From Dyadobacter sp. CY343 (GTDB lineage Bacteria > Bacteroidota > Bacteroidia > Cytophagales > Spirosomataceae), in assembly GCF_021390335.1 (NCBI RefSeq), contig NZ_JAJUXK010000005.1, positions 434,001 to 498,000 on the forward strand: a DNA stretch of 64,000 nucleotides, read 5' to 3'. A program made the position numbers and the translations under genes. This document shows, piece by piece, positions 1 through 7,135 of this stretch. Position 1 is the stretch's first letter. The number at the start of each line of letters is the position of its first letter. The notes below the pieces were generated by a model. The model was given only the letters and a program-made list of their open reading frames with translations, did no database searches and was not told where the DNA came from.

Positions 1-1224
1 CTTACTACGAATATCAATTTGGATGAGCCGGAGCGGAATGTTATTCTGCAAAGCAGCCGCAACCCAAGTGAGAACCCGCTGAATGCGTTCCGGTTGAAAG
101 GGGATTATACTGTAAACGTGCGTCGGGGGAAGTTGGAAACTGGCTACCAGTACCGGAAACAGGTACAGAAAGGGAATTTTCAATATCTGGATCTTGATCC
201 GGAAACCGGCGTGTTCAATATTGTTCCGGATTTTAGCAGCAATACCGAGGTAGTGAACCAGATACATTCGGTTTACGGACAATATTCCGCGCAGCAGGCC
301 AAACTGGAATATGTAGTCGGCTTACGTTATGAATATTCCACCCGCACATTTACGGCTGGCAGCGAGGATGCCCGTAATCTTGAACTATCCAATCTTTTCC
401 CTTCCCTGAATTTGCAGTATCAGCTTTCCAAATCGCTTCGTGCGCGGGCTGGTTATAGCAAACGCGTGCAGCGCGCGACAAACAGTGAGCTCAACCCTTT
501 TCCCGAGCGCGAGCATTCAGAAACGCTGGAATCGGGCGATCCGGATATTCTGCCCGAATTTATCGACCTGTCTGAACTCGGGCTTGTCAAAGATTTTAAG
601 AAAGGCAGCGTTTTTGCTACCGTTTATAACCAGCGCATCAAGAATGTAGTGAACCGGGTCAATAGTGTTTATAACGACACGATTCTGAACCGGATTTACA
701 CCAATGCCGGGCTGGCAACATCCTGGGGCGTGGAAGCGGGCAGCACTGTGGACCTTGCGAAATGGTGGCAAGTTTACGCTGGCGCAAATCTCTATCACTA
801 CAAAATAAAAGGAGCGCTTTTCGATGAAGCGGTAACGGTGAATACAGCCAGCTGGGTTTATTCGATCAACGCCAATACGACCTGGAAGCTTTCCAAGACT
901 TTCCAGGTACAGGCGTCGTTGAATTATTTGTCAAAACGCGTAACTGCACAAGGGGAGGATTCGCGTTTTGTGACACCCAATTTATCCGCAAGAAAAACAT
1001 TTTTGAAAGGGAAAGTCTCCGCGACACTTCAATGGCAGAATGTAGATCTGGGTTTAATAGGCTCGAACCGACAGCGGATTACCACTTTCGGAAAAGACTT
1101 TTTCACGACAACCAATTACATTCAGGAGACCGATATCATTCTTTTAAACCTGAGCTATAACCTCAACCAAACCTCTAAAAAGAGCAAAATGCCGGCAAGT
1201 GAATTCGGTGAAAGAGAGTTTTAG
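1..1224 (+). CDS. TonB-dependent receptor, C-terminal part (truncated by window edge)
   Basis: The reading frame is open from the first base of the window, so this is the 3' part (about 407 codons) of a longer gene. The protein is rich in alternating amphipathic strands (GLRYEYSTRTF, LQYQLSKSLRARAGYSKRVQR, NYLSKRVTAQGEDSRFVTPN), typical of the outer-membrane beta-barrel of TonB-dependent receptors of the OMP_b-brl_3 type. These carry an N-terminal carboxypeptidase-like domain and plug, which would lie outside the window. The expected role is energised uptake of a ligand across the outer membrane. No substrate can be named. It is convergent with the GH20 gene, with only 15 bp between the stops, and I see no clear hairpin there. 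Confidence 0.8.
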   Translation, partial: LTTNINLDEPERNVILQSSRNPSENPLNAFRLKGDYTVNVRRGKLETGYQYRKQVQKGNFQYLDLDPETGVFNIVPDFSSNTEVVNQIHSVYGQYSAQQAKLEYVVGLRYEYSTRTFTAGSEDARNLELSNLFPSLNLQYQLSKSLRARAGYSKRVQRATNSELNPFPEREHSETLESGDPDILPEFIDLSELGLVKDFKKGSVFATVYNQRIKNVVNRVNSVYNDTILNRIYTNAGLATSWGVEAGSTVDLAKWWQVYAGANLYHYKIKGALFDEAVTVNTASWVYSINANTTWKLSKTFQVQASLNYLSKRVTAQGEDSRFVTPNLSARKTFLKGKVSATLQWQNVDLGLIGSNRQRITTFGKDFFTTTNYIQETDIILLNLSYNLNQTSKKSKMPASEFGEREF

Positions 1225-1239
1225 TTTTGAAGGCTATTG

Positions 1240-3612
1240 CTATTTATATTTTTCCCAATTCAATTGTTTGTTCACCAAAGGCAAATTGTGCTGCTTCGCA
1301 TAATCGTTTCGCACTTTGTGAACATCATTCCACCACTGATCCAGAGGGTAATGTAATTCTCTGTAAATCAAGTAGCTAAGGTCGATGGTGCGCACGGGCT
1401 GGTGGTCTTTGATATCATCTACCTGGTGCAGATATTTGCGTCCGTTGGCTTCTTCAACCAGCGGCTGCCATTCTTTATACCAGATTTTTGTCACGAATGC
1501 GAGCGTGCTGTCGCGCTGTTGTTTCAACTTGCTTACCATTTCCATTGCTGCATCCAGTTGCTTTACCGAGGCTGCCGGGTTACCCGCCGAAGACGCTTTT
1601 TGCAGTGCGTCTGTCGCCTGGTTCAATGTAACCAGCATCCGTAAATTTTGCCCGCATATTGCTGCTACCGATTCGAGTACTTCCAGATTGTAAAGCTGCT
1701 TTCCAGCACGCGGTTTATTCTCTTGGATCGATTGTAACGCATATTTATTGCGCGGAAGCATAGCTTGTGCGGTTGCTAAACGTTGCGCATTTACGGGGTA
1801 AGTTTTGTTGGAAATCGCCAATGTACCCGTTTCCGGCACAGGCAATAGGGGCAAAGTCTGGTCTTTTTCAGGTTGCAGGAAAAGGCTGTCCGAATTTCCC
1901 TTGATCATCGGTCGCCAGGGCGACGCGATCCAGTCCCAGCTTTCGGTATGAAACTCAGCCTGCACGCTCAGAACGCGGTAAACGCTGTCCATATCCTTTT
2001 GCGCAGGTCCGTAAAACGCATTCATAAACCGCGCCGAAGCATCGGCAGGAGTGAGCTTATTGTTGTTCCACCCCGCAGCCGTGGCAGTCGCATAGCCAAG
2101 CCAGAAAGTTTCAGGATGCAGCCCGGCATCAGCCCAGCCTGCAATCACCACGCCCATAAACGAAGAAAGATTAGCGTTAAATGCAGTCCCGATCTCCCTA
2201 AACATATCTGCCACCCGGCCCGACGAACGGTCACTTCCATCCGCCATCACAGCTGTTTTCGTGTGCAATGGATAATAGTTGGGGAAAATAGGCTCTGCGC
2301 CCTGAGTGGCAGTATAAACAAACTGCCTGATCCCGTGTTTTTTGTAATCTGCTGCAATCGCTTTGTTGTAAACTCCATTCACGATATGCGACGGCAATGC
2401 GGTGATATCTTCTTTTCTCAAAGGAAATTCACCCCAAAACAAAACCGTGCGACCTTGTTCATGCAGTCGATCTGCCATTTTCTTGATAAACCAGGCCAAT
2501 AATTGTCCGTTGCCGCCCAGGCTATCCGCCATTGCTTTTTCAGAAGGTGCTTTGCCGGTATAGTAAGCCTCGTCATTGGAAAGAATAATGAATTTGCTGC
2601 CTTTGCTCGCATTGATCAGCTCGCTGAACATTGCATCCAGCAGTTTAAATGTTTCCGGATTGGTAACTGAAAACTGGTAGTTAATATCGTCAATCAGCCG
2701 CAGTTTGCGGTATTCCGGGTGTTTCAGGATAAAAGAAACGTGCGCCGGCGCGTCCAGAAACGGTACCAAGTCGACATAATGGGCGTGTGCAAAATCTGCT
2801 AGTTCCTGGTATTCCTCTGGCGTCAACGCATAAGGTTCGACAATCGCGGGGGCAGACCTATATTGAAAGTGGCCTTCCAGTTTGATCGAAAATGCATTGA
2901 TTTTATAAGTGGAAGCCTGCTTGATGATCCGCCTCAATGCACTCATTTTTTCCAGATGGTGCGCATCGTCCCAGTAAATCATCCTTACTTCCACATTTGG
3001 CCAGTCGGTAATCTCGCCTTCCGGAAGCTGCATTTTAGGTGCCTGTGCGCGGAGTAGTTGCAGGAAAGTCTGAATGCCGTAATACAAACCCTGCGCCTCA
3101 TTTGCCGTAATGGTCACAGCATCAGGCTTTAAGCTTAGCTTGTAAGCCTGGCGCGCAAGCGCAGTCCGATTTGTGTCGACACTTGTACCAATTTCTACTG
3201 AACCCTTTTTGACAACTAACCGAATCGCAGGTGAGCTGCCATTTGTTCCGACGGAAAGCGGCAAACCTGCTCCCTTCAAATCCTCCTGGAAACCTTTCAA
3301 AACTTGTGCAGGAATGGAAGTGGGATCGGATATTAGCTTCCAGTTTTTTCCAACCGCAAACATCTTTTCGCTCAGCTCCATTTTCTGCGGCAGCGGTAGC
3401 AGGCTGGAACCGGCTTTGCTGCTTTTGGCAGCTACCGGGCGAGCTGCATTCACTTGTGCGTTTACTGAAAATGCAGTAAGGAAAACGCAGCAGCAAAGCA
3501 ACAGGGAGATCTTGCCTGATAATTTTGGCTTTTCAAATGCGAACAGCCTGAGGCTGGTCCATCGCTTGGTAATTTGAATGTTGGTAGTTAAGCTTTTGTG
3601 GGTAAATTCCAT
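1240..3612 (-). CDS. Glycoside hydrolase family 20 (beta-N-acetylhexosaminidase-like), secreted
   Basis: 790 residues. A hydrophobic stretch at about 34-52 ending in VNAQ looks like a signal peptide with an unusually long N-region. Residues about 70-195 match the GH20 N-terminal accessory domain (opening LLPLPQKMEL, closing GLYYGIQTFLQLLR). The TIM barrel follows from about 205. GH20 enzymes use substrate-assisted catalysis with adjacent Asp and Glu, and the pair is kept here as D347-E348 in ILSNDEAYY, although the usual His-x-Gly before it is replaced by Ser-Asn. A roughly 200-residue C-terminal helical extension is not recognised. Predicted to remove terminal beta-linked GlcNAc or GalNAc outside the cytoplasm, which fits the nearby galactosamine pathway genes. 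ATG start at 3612. Exact substrate unknown. Confidence 0.8.
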   Translation of the reverse strand: MEFTHKSLTTNIQITKRWTSLRLFAFEKPKLSGKISLLLCCCVFLTAFSVNAQVNAARPVAAKSSKAGSSLLPLPQKMELSEKMFAVGKNWKLISDPTSIPAQVLKGFQEDLKGAGLPLSVGTNGSSPAIRLVVKKGSVEIGTSVDTNRTALARQAYKLSLKPDAVTITANEAQGLYYGIQTFLQLLRAQAPKMQLPEGEITDWPNVEVRMIYWDDAHHLEKMSALRRIIKQASTYKINAFSIKLEGHFQYRSAPAIVEPYALTPEEYQELADFAHAHYVDLVPFLDAPAHVSFILKHPEYRKLRLIDDINYQFSVTNPETFKLLDAMFSELINASKGSKFIILSNDEAYYTGKAPSEKAMADSLGGNGQLLAWFIKKMADRLHEQGRTVLFWGEFPLRKEDITALPSHIVNGVYNKAIAADYKKHGIRQFVYTATQGAEPIFPNYYPLHTKTAVMADGSDRSSGRVADMFREIGTAFNANLSSFMGVVIAGWADAGLHPETFWLGYATATAAGWNNNKLTPADASARFMNAFYGPAQKDMDSVYRVLSVQAEFHTESWDWIASPWRPMIKGNSDSLFLQPEKDQTLPLLPVPETGTLAISNKTYPVNAQRLATAQAMLPRNKYALQSIQENKPRAGKQLYNLEVLESVAAICGQNLRMLVTLNQATDALQKASSAGNPAASVKQLDAAMEMVSKLKQQRDSTLAFVTKIWYKEWQPLVEEANGRKYLHQVDDIKDHQPVRTIDLSYLIYRELHYPLDQWWNDVHKVRNDYAKQHNLPLVNKQLNWEKYK

Positions 3613-3661
3613 TGTATGTGAGGCGGAAGATTAATGGACGGTTAGGAATAGCATAATGCAA

Positions 3662-3678
3662 TTAAAAAGAAAAAAGTA
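3662..3678 (+). promoter_or_regulatory. Possible DeoR-type operator half-site upstream of the GH20 gene
   Basis: The sequence TTAAAAAGAAAAAAGTA lies 50 bp upstream of the GH20 start. It resembles the TTAAAA(A)GAAAGGT motif seen upstream of the SusC gene, the AgaS operon and the propeller operon. The match is only to the A-rich part, so chance is likely enough to keep confidence low. Confidence 0.2.
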
Positions 3679-3714
3679 AGGAAATGAAACTTTTATATTT
3701 TTTAATTCAATTAG

Positions 3715-3875
3715 CCGCAGAGCGGCTCCCTGTTTCTAGAAACGCCCAACCCATATTGCATTACACGGCCCCGGCGGGGCCTCCTGTTTATCGTAAAATT
3801 ACAGGAGGCTCCGCTGGAGCCACGGCAATCAATTCATTTTCATTTCTATAAACAGGTTGCTCCTCCGGAGCAGCC
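3715..3875. repeat. Cluster of four REP-like hairpin units
   Basis: Four copies of a short unit, a GC-rich palindrome followed by a CCTGTTTATAGAAA-like tail, are packed into 160 bp. Unit 1 is CCGC-aga-GCGG with tail TGTTTCTAGAAAC. Unit 2 has hairpin GCCCC-ggc-GGGGC and tail CCTGTTTATCG. Unit 3 is inverted, with palindrome GGCTCC-gct-GGAGCC. Unit 4 is inverted, with tail TTTCTATAAACAGG next to GCTCC-tcc-GGAGC. The first two point right and the last two point left, so they face each other. Similar short palindromic repeats are common between genes in Bacteroidota. Their origin and role are not shown by this sequence. Confidence 0.6.
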
Positions 3876-3899
3876 CGTGCATTGTCATCACCAGCAACA

Positions 3900-4115
3900 T
3901 CAATTAAACGCCGATCTGAACTGCGCCGGTGATATCTGGGTCTTCATTTTAAATAACCTGCTGAAAGATTGCGGATGTTCACAGTCAAAATAAGTGTTTA
4001 AAAGCTCTTCTAATTGTTGAAGCAGTTCACTGTTAACCGACTGCCGCGTAAGAAACTTGCGTTTATAAGAACGTTTGGCGTAAGCTAATAGCAGCTCGAT
4101 CTGAGATATAATAAC
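3900..4115 (-). pseudogene. Remnant of an AraC-family regulator (internally deleted)
   Basis: An open frame of 71 codons reads ...QIELLLAYAKRSYKRKFLTRQ, then SELLQQLEELLNTYFD, and then jumps to CEHPQSFSRLFKMKTQISP and QFRSAFN before a TGA. The first part matches the linker before the AraC DNA-binding domain and the second part its very end (the second helix-turn-helix). The roughly 70 residues between them, which carry the first helix-turn-helix, are absent although the frame is kept. There is no start codon in a sensible place, and the 5' part overlaps the SDR remnant in another frame. I infer a dead gene produced by deletion. AraC regulators of this kind commonly sit beside SDR genes, which fits the neighbour. 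Confidence 0.6.
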
Positions 4116-4219
4116 TTAGTGGCCGTAAACCCAGGACTTACTGCATTGACTTTGATGTTAGCACCCGTCACAAGCGCAACAAGCTGATTATTAGATGATG
4201 ATCCGATTTGATTTTCCAT
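4085..4219 (-). pseudogene. Remnant of a short-chain dehydrogenase (SDR), internally deleted
   Basis: The 44-codon frame starts at an ATG and reads MENQIGSSSNNQLVALVTGAN, which is the beginning of a classical SDR with the start of its TGxxxGIG cofactor motif. It continues directly into IKVNAVSPGFTATKL, the segment after the catalytic Tyr-x-x-x-Lys helix of the same family. Roughly 150 residues, including the catalytic residues, are missing between the two. After TATKL the frame runs into sequence belonging to the AraC remnant and stops at TAG. Both joins look like deletions. Not functional as an oxidoreductase. Confidence 0.65.
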
Positions 4220-4341
4220 AAGATTAATAATGATTGAATGAACAATACAAAATTCACCAATCACTATTTTCCGGAGTTAACCGAATCAAGGGGATTTGTA
4301 GCTGAAATGGGGGTAGGGGGGTAGGGGTAACAAAAGTCATG

Positions 4342-4373
4342 CTTTGTTTCTATTTCGGAAACAGGAAACAAAG
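4342..4373 (-). terminator. Hairpin downstream of the HEPN gene
   Basis: A 9-bp perfect inverted repeat (CTTTGTTTC / GAAACAAAG) with a 14-nt loop lies just past the leftward HEPN stop codon. The T-run that should follow on the minus strand is short, so it is a weak intrinsic terminator candidate. Confidence 0.35.
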
Positions 4374-4379
4374 GCTGCA

Positions 4380-4991
4380 TCATACTTCCACAAATTGCGC
4401 AATCCGCTCATTACAAATGCGTTCAGTCAATTCTTTTAGCAGTTTTACGCGGTTAGCGAGATATTCCAATTCCTCTTTTTGGATCTTGTAATTCATATTG
4501 TATCTCGAATCAATGTATGCCTTTTTCAAAAGCTCAAACAGTCGCTTTTTCTCAGGTGTATTTTTTGGAAAAACCGTTCCAAACGCGGAATTGAGTTTTT
4601 CAACCTGCTTCCCCAACTCCTCTATATCATGAATTTTTGGCTTGTAATCAGTGAAAACTAGTAGGATCGTTGTGTAGTACCGTTCCGTTGCTTGATGAAG
4701 TTGAAAGGCTGCAACTGTGAAATCATCTTCACCAAAATTAAATTCGAAAGTTCTGAGAAAAGTATTTGCATTTTTAAACCAAGACTCAAACTGGTCCTTT
4801 GCCTTTGTTTGTCGTTCCTCAGGATTCAAATTTTTCGGCCCGGATAATCTAAAATTTCCCGAGTCAAAAAGCGTAATTCCTTCTCTTAAAATATCGACAA
4901 AGAAATATTGATTTTGTTCGATCGCATTATTTACAAACCCGATTCCATGATGAATGAGGCTGACATTTGGTTGCTCGCCATTACTATTCAC
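4380..4991 (-). CDS. HEPN domain protein, C-terminal half of a split MNT-HEPN gene
   Basis: 203 codons from a GTG. The HEPN helices are visible at about 90-190 (AAFQLHQATERYYTTILLVF, then IHDIEELGKQVEKL, then the helix LFELLKKAYIDSRY). Reading the same frame upstream gives KSADEKWWDLKKR-like residues and then a TAA at 5037-5039, beyond which the MNT nucleotidyltransferase domain begins in the same frame. In related proteins I recall, MNT and HEPN parts form one chain of about 290 residues, and the summed length here (66+15+203 codons) fits that. So this is probably the back half of a nonsense-interrupted gene, unless it is reinitiated at the GTG. Upstream of the GTG is only an A-run, with no convincing ribosome site. 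Such proteins pair a nucleotidyltransferase with a HEPN nucleic-acid-binding or RNase fold, often in toxin-antitoxin settings. Confidence 0.6.
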   Translation of the reverse strand: MNSNGEQPNVSLIHHGIGFVNNAIEQNQYFFVDILREGITLFDSGNFRLSGPKNLNPEERQTKAKDQFESWFKNANTFLRTFEFNFGEDDFTVAAFQLHQATERYYTTILLVFTDYKPKIHDIEELGKQVEKLNSAFGTVFPKNTPEKKRLFELLKKAYIDSRYNMNYKIQKEELEYLANRVKLLKELTERICNERIAQFVEV

Positions 4992-5036
4992 TCTTTTTTT
5001 TAGGTCCCACCACTTCTCATCAGCTTTGGCAGATTT

Positions 5037-5234
5037 TTAGTCCCTGGTAATAACCAGAATATCATAATCGCTTACATACTCAGTGTTCTCCTGATAATCC
5101 TCCACCCAATCACCACGCGCGTGGCTACCGAAAAGAATGACCATTTCGGCAGGTACTTTTTCAAGAATGATTTTGGTGAGGGTTTCAAGGTCTTCCTGCT
5201 TATCTTCTGGGAGGTGGGAGAGGGAGGTTTTCAA
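5037..5234 (-). CDS. MNT-type nucleotidyltransferase, N-terminal half of the split gene
   Basis: 65 residues with the polymerase-beta-type signature ILFGSHARGDW (the GSxxRG motif) followed by the acidic metal site SDYDILV. The chain stops at TAA (5037-5039) right after ILVITRD, so the third carboxylate and the rest of the fold are lost. The frame then continues into the HEPN part without a shift. The start is a TTG, and I see no in-frame ATG before the upstream stop. Where relatives begin MKTS, the codon here appears changed, a second possible sign of decay. Possible real alternatives are readthrough of the TAA or a two-protein arrangement. A broken gene is the simplest reading. Confidence 0.55.
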   Translation of the reverse strand: MKTSLSHLPEDKQEDLETLTKIILEKVPAEMVILFGSHARGDWVEDYQENTEYVSDYDILVITRD

Positions 5235-5282
5235 ATCTTCTTTAGTTTTTTAGTGTGGTAATGAATGTTATAATTAATCGTA

Positions 5283-5597
5283 TTATTCGCCAATGCTAAT
5301 TTTCAGATTTGGCAATTCCACTTGCAGTTTTACTTTTGCTTTTAGCGCAGTGAAAACTCTCAGCAGTGTGTCCATCGTCACATTACTTGCATTGCTTTCA
5401 AGTCTTGAAATCTGAGCTTTTTGAACCCCAATCAGTTTTCCTAACTCTTCCTGTGTCAAGTTTCTCTCTTTTCTTGTTTCTTTGATTGCCTTACCAATCA
5501 AGTCCATTTGAAGTTCGTATTCAAATCTATCGCGTTCGGGCGTTCCAATTTTTCCGAGAAGTTTATCCTGAACTTCGTCTAGTGAGTATGTTTTCAT
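5283..5597 (-). CDS. higA: HigA-type antitoxin (XRE helix-turn-helix)
   Basis: 104 residues. A helix-turn-helix of the XRE/Cro type occupies about 34-90: LIGKAIKETRKERNLTQEEL, then GVQKAQISRLES, then NVTMDTLLRVFTALKAKV. It follows the toxin gene with a 4-bp overlap (ATGA), the usual toxin-first order of higBA. HigA antitoxins bind the toxin and repress their own promoter. A perfect 11-bp inverted repeat sits beside the putative -7 box of this operon. The pair seems intact although the genes on both sides are damaged. Confidence 0.85.
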   Translation of the reverse strand: MKTYSLDEVQDKLLGKIGTPERDRFEYELQMDLIGKAIKETRKERNLTQEELGKLIGVQKAQISRLESNASNVTMDTLLRVFTALKAKVKLQVELPNLKISIGE

Positions 5598-5947
5598 GAT
5601 CTTATTTCTGGTTGTTTGTTGGAAAAATATTTAAGCCGGGTATTTATTGCCTTTTCAATTTCGTTTTCCGGTACTTTACTTCTCTTTTTGATAAAACCGT
5701 GTGTAGATACTACCAATGTTTTCTTCGGCAGGGTTTTGTCCCAAAATGCAAGAAGCCGGTATTGCAGACCTTGATACAGTGTCCTGAATTCCCAAATATC
5801 ATCAGTCAACTTTTTAAAAAGTTCAGGGTCGCTTTTGACTTGTGACTTACGAATATTGTAAAGAATCTTCTCATAGTGCTTTTTTTCAAGTTTACTCAGA
5901 AAATCAAGCGCTTCGTCCAAGAAGACGATCTCCAAAAGTTTATCCAT
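5594..5947 (-). CDS. higB: HigB-type toxin (RelE/ParE superfamily, Gp49-like)
   Basis: 117 residues, first gene of the higBA pair. The sequence follows the Gp49-like/HigB pattern: a helical start (EALDFLSKLEKKHYEKILYN), then DDIWEFRTLYQGLQYRLLAFW and the strand TLVVSTHGFIKKRSKVP, with a C-terminal helix. In this superfamily the toxin is a ribosome-associated mRNA endonuclease. Basic and aromatic residues in the RTLYQGLQYR and HGFIKKRSK segments are in the places expected for RNA contact. ATG start. Transcription probably starts from the promoter at 5971-6008. Confidence 0.8.
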   Translation of the reverse strand: MDKLLEIVFLDEALDFLSKLEKKHYEKILYNIRKSQVKSDPELFKKLTDDIWEFRTLYQGLQYRLLAFWDKTLPKKTLVVSTHGFIKKRSKVPENEIEKAINTRLKYFSNKQPEIRS

Positions 5948-5970
5948 TTAAATAGTGTGTTTCTCTAAAA

Positions 5971-6008
5971 CAAATATATACAAAGTTTCGTCAAAAAGAA
6001 ACTTTGTA
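5971..6008 (-). promoter_or_regulatory. higBA promoter with operator-like inverted repeat
   Basis: On the minus strand TATATTTG (5971-5978) matches the Bacteroidota -7 consensus TAnnTTTG. Immediately upstream lies a perfect 11-bp inverted repeat, TACAAAGTTTC / GAAACTTTGTA (5979-5989 and 5998-6008), with an 8-bp centre. It is 32 bp from the toxin start codon. Its position fits autoregulation by HigA, which is an inference from how this family works. Confidence 0.6.
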
Positions 6009-6031
6009 CCGGCTGCTCTGAGCTAAAAATG

Positions 6032-6060
6032 CAGTAGACAGCTTAGGCCGTTGTCTACTG
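6032..6060 (-). terminator. Intrinsic terminator of the glycolipid-binding-family gene
   Basis: A perfect 9-bp stem (CAGTAGACA / TGTCTACTG) with an 11-nt loop. On the minus strand it is followed by CATTTTTAG. It separates the leftward gene ending at 6115 from the higBA promoter. Confidence 0.5.
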
Positions 6061-6114
6061 ATATCAGCTTTTTTCAAAAGACTATTCGTATGATTTCCAG
6101 GTAATTCAACTCTT

Positions 6115-6504
6115 CTAGATCACCCGCGAAAACAACCCAGGATATTCAACAACCAACCCATCATCATCCACCCGAATATCCGCCTCAAAATCATTGGGAA
6201 CATTTTCATAATGGTACAAGTCCGCCGAAAGCCTTGTATAACGCTGCCTTACCGGCCTCACGATTTGTTTTGAAAAATCAAAATAGACAACCTTGATTTC
6301 CCTCGTTTCCTTTTCAGCCAAGACTGGATTATTGATTGGCAGCGTGTTGGTGAACGGAGTAAGGGAAATATCCACCTCGTACTGCATATTCAGATCCTGT
6401 CCCGAGATTTCGGATTTCACCAAAATGCCTTCGTCCGACTTGGTAATCCGACAGATTTCAATGGAATCATGCTCTAATCCGTGCCATTTAATTAATCTCT
6501 CCAT
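6115..6504 (-). CDS. Putative glycolipid-binding-domain (PF06475-like) protein, probably internally deleted
   Basis: 129 residues. The second half carries the marks of the putative glycolipid-binding family: TPFTNTLPI, then ETREIKVVYFDF, then RQRYTRLSADLYHYE, and the ending VDDDGLVVEYPGLFSRV. The first 38 residues (WHGLEHDSIEICRIT...) match its start. From memory, family members are about 180-190 residues long. The part between the Tyr-strand (MQYEV) and the DVDISLTPFTNTLP segment, about 45-50 residues with a conserved Trp-rich strand, seems to be missing without loss of frame. If so, the fold is unlikely to be complete. Biochemical function of the family is not established. ATG start; it has its own terminator. 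Confidence 0.6.
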   Translation of the reverse strand: MERLIKWHGLEHDSIEICRITKSDEGILVKSEISGQDLNMQYEVDISLTPFTNTLPINNPVLAEKETREIKVVYFDFSKQIVRPVRQRYTRLSADLYHYENVPNDFEADIRVDDDGLVVEYPGLFSRVI

Positions 6505-6646
6505 TTATTTAAATGAGTTTTTGGTTCAAGACATTGCAAGCCTATATTTACCCACAGAGCCGGTAGCTGGCCCGCACAGCCGCAAATACATTCAATGCCA
6601 AGTACATAGTGAGGGTAATTAGTTCGAATCTAAATTTAATTAAAAA

Positions 6647-7108
6647 ATGAAGTTGAGAATAACGCCGTCGTTTCAGTTACTTTTTTAGCGTTGGTTCATT
6701 TTTTCCAACTTACCTTTCGCCCGCATTTTAGGTACAGCGTTGGGAAGCGGAGATGAAGTTTGGGGGTTGAATAGTATCCTGAATAACAAGTCATTATCCT
6801 GGATATATGGCTTTTCGTTAGTATTGCTGTTTTCAATTTACCCTTTATGGAAGGCTTTCAAATTAATCGAAAATAGAAGAAAAGTTACCTGGTTCCTTTT
6901 GTTTCTCCTCGTGCCAATTCTGATCGATGTGCTGGTTGTTTTAGGAGTAATGAACACATTAGTCGAGCGTGGAATTCTCGCTGAATATTGGATTCTCGGG
7001 TCTCCAAAATTCGTAACAGTATGGACGATTTTCGTTATGGTGCTTTATTTATTGACCAGAAAAAACATTTACGAATTAACGCAGAAAACGATTTTGCCAG
7101 TTAATTGA
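6647..7108 (+). pseudogene. Small membrane protein gene interrupted by an amber codon
   Basis: From ATG 6647 the frame reads MKLRITPSFQLLF, then TAG (6686-6688), then RWFIFSNLPFARILGTALGS and on without a break to 7108. Relative to the TAG, the distal part holds three hydrophobic segments: WIYGFSLVLLFSIYP, VTWFLLFLLVPILIDVLVVL, and FVTVWTIFVMVLYLL. The tone of the sequence does not change at the stop, so this reads as one gene of about 153 residues with a nonsense mutation. The only initiator after the stop is TTG at 6740, which would give a 122-residue product. I do not recognise the family. It is convergent with the namZ-like gene. Confidence 0.5.
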
Positions 7109-7135
7109 TTTCCGTAGCGTTTGCGAAACTATTAA

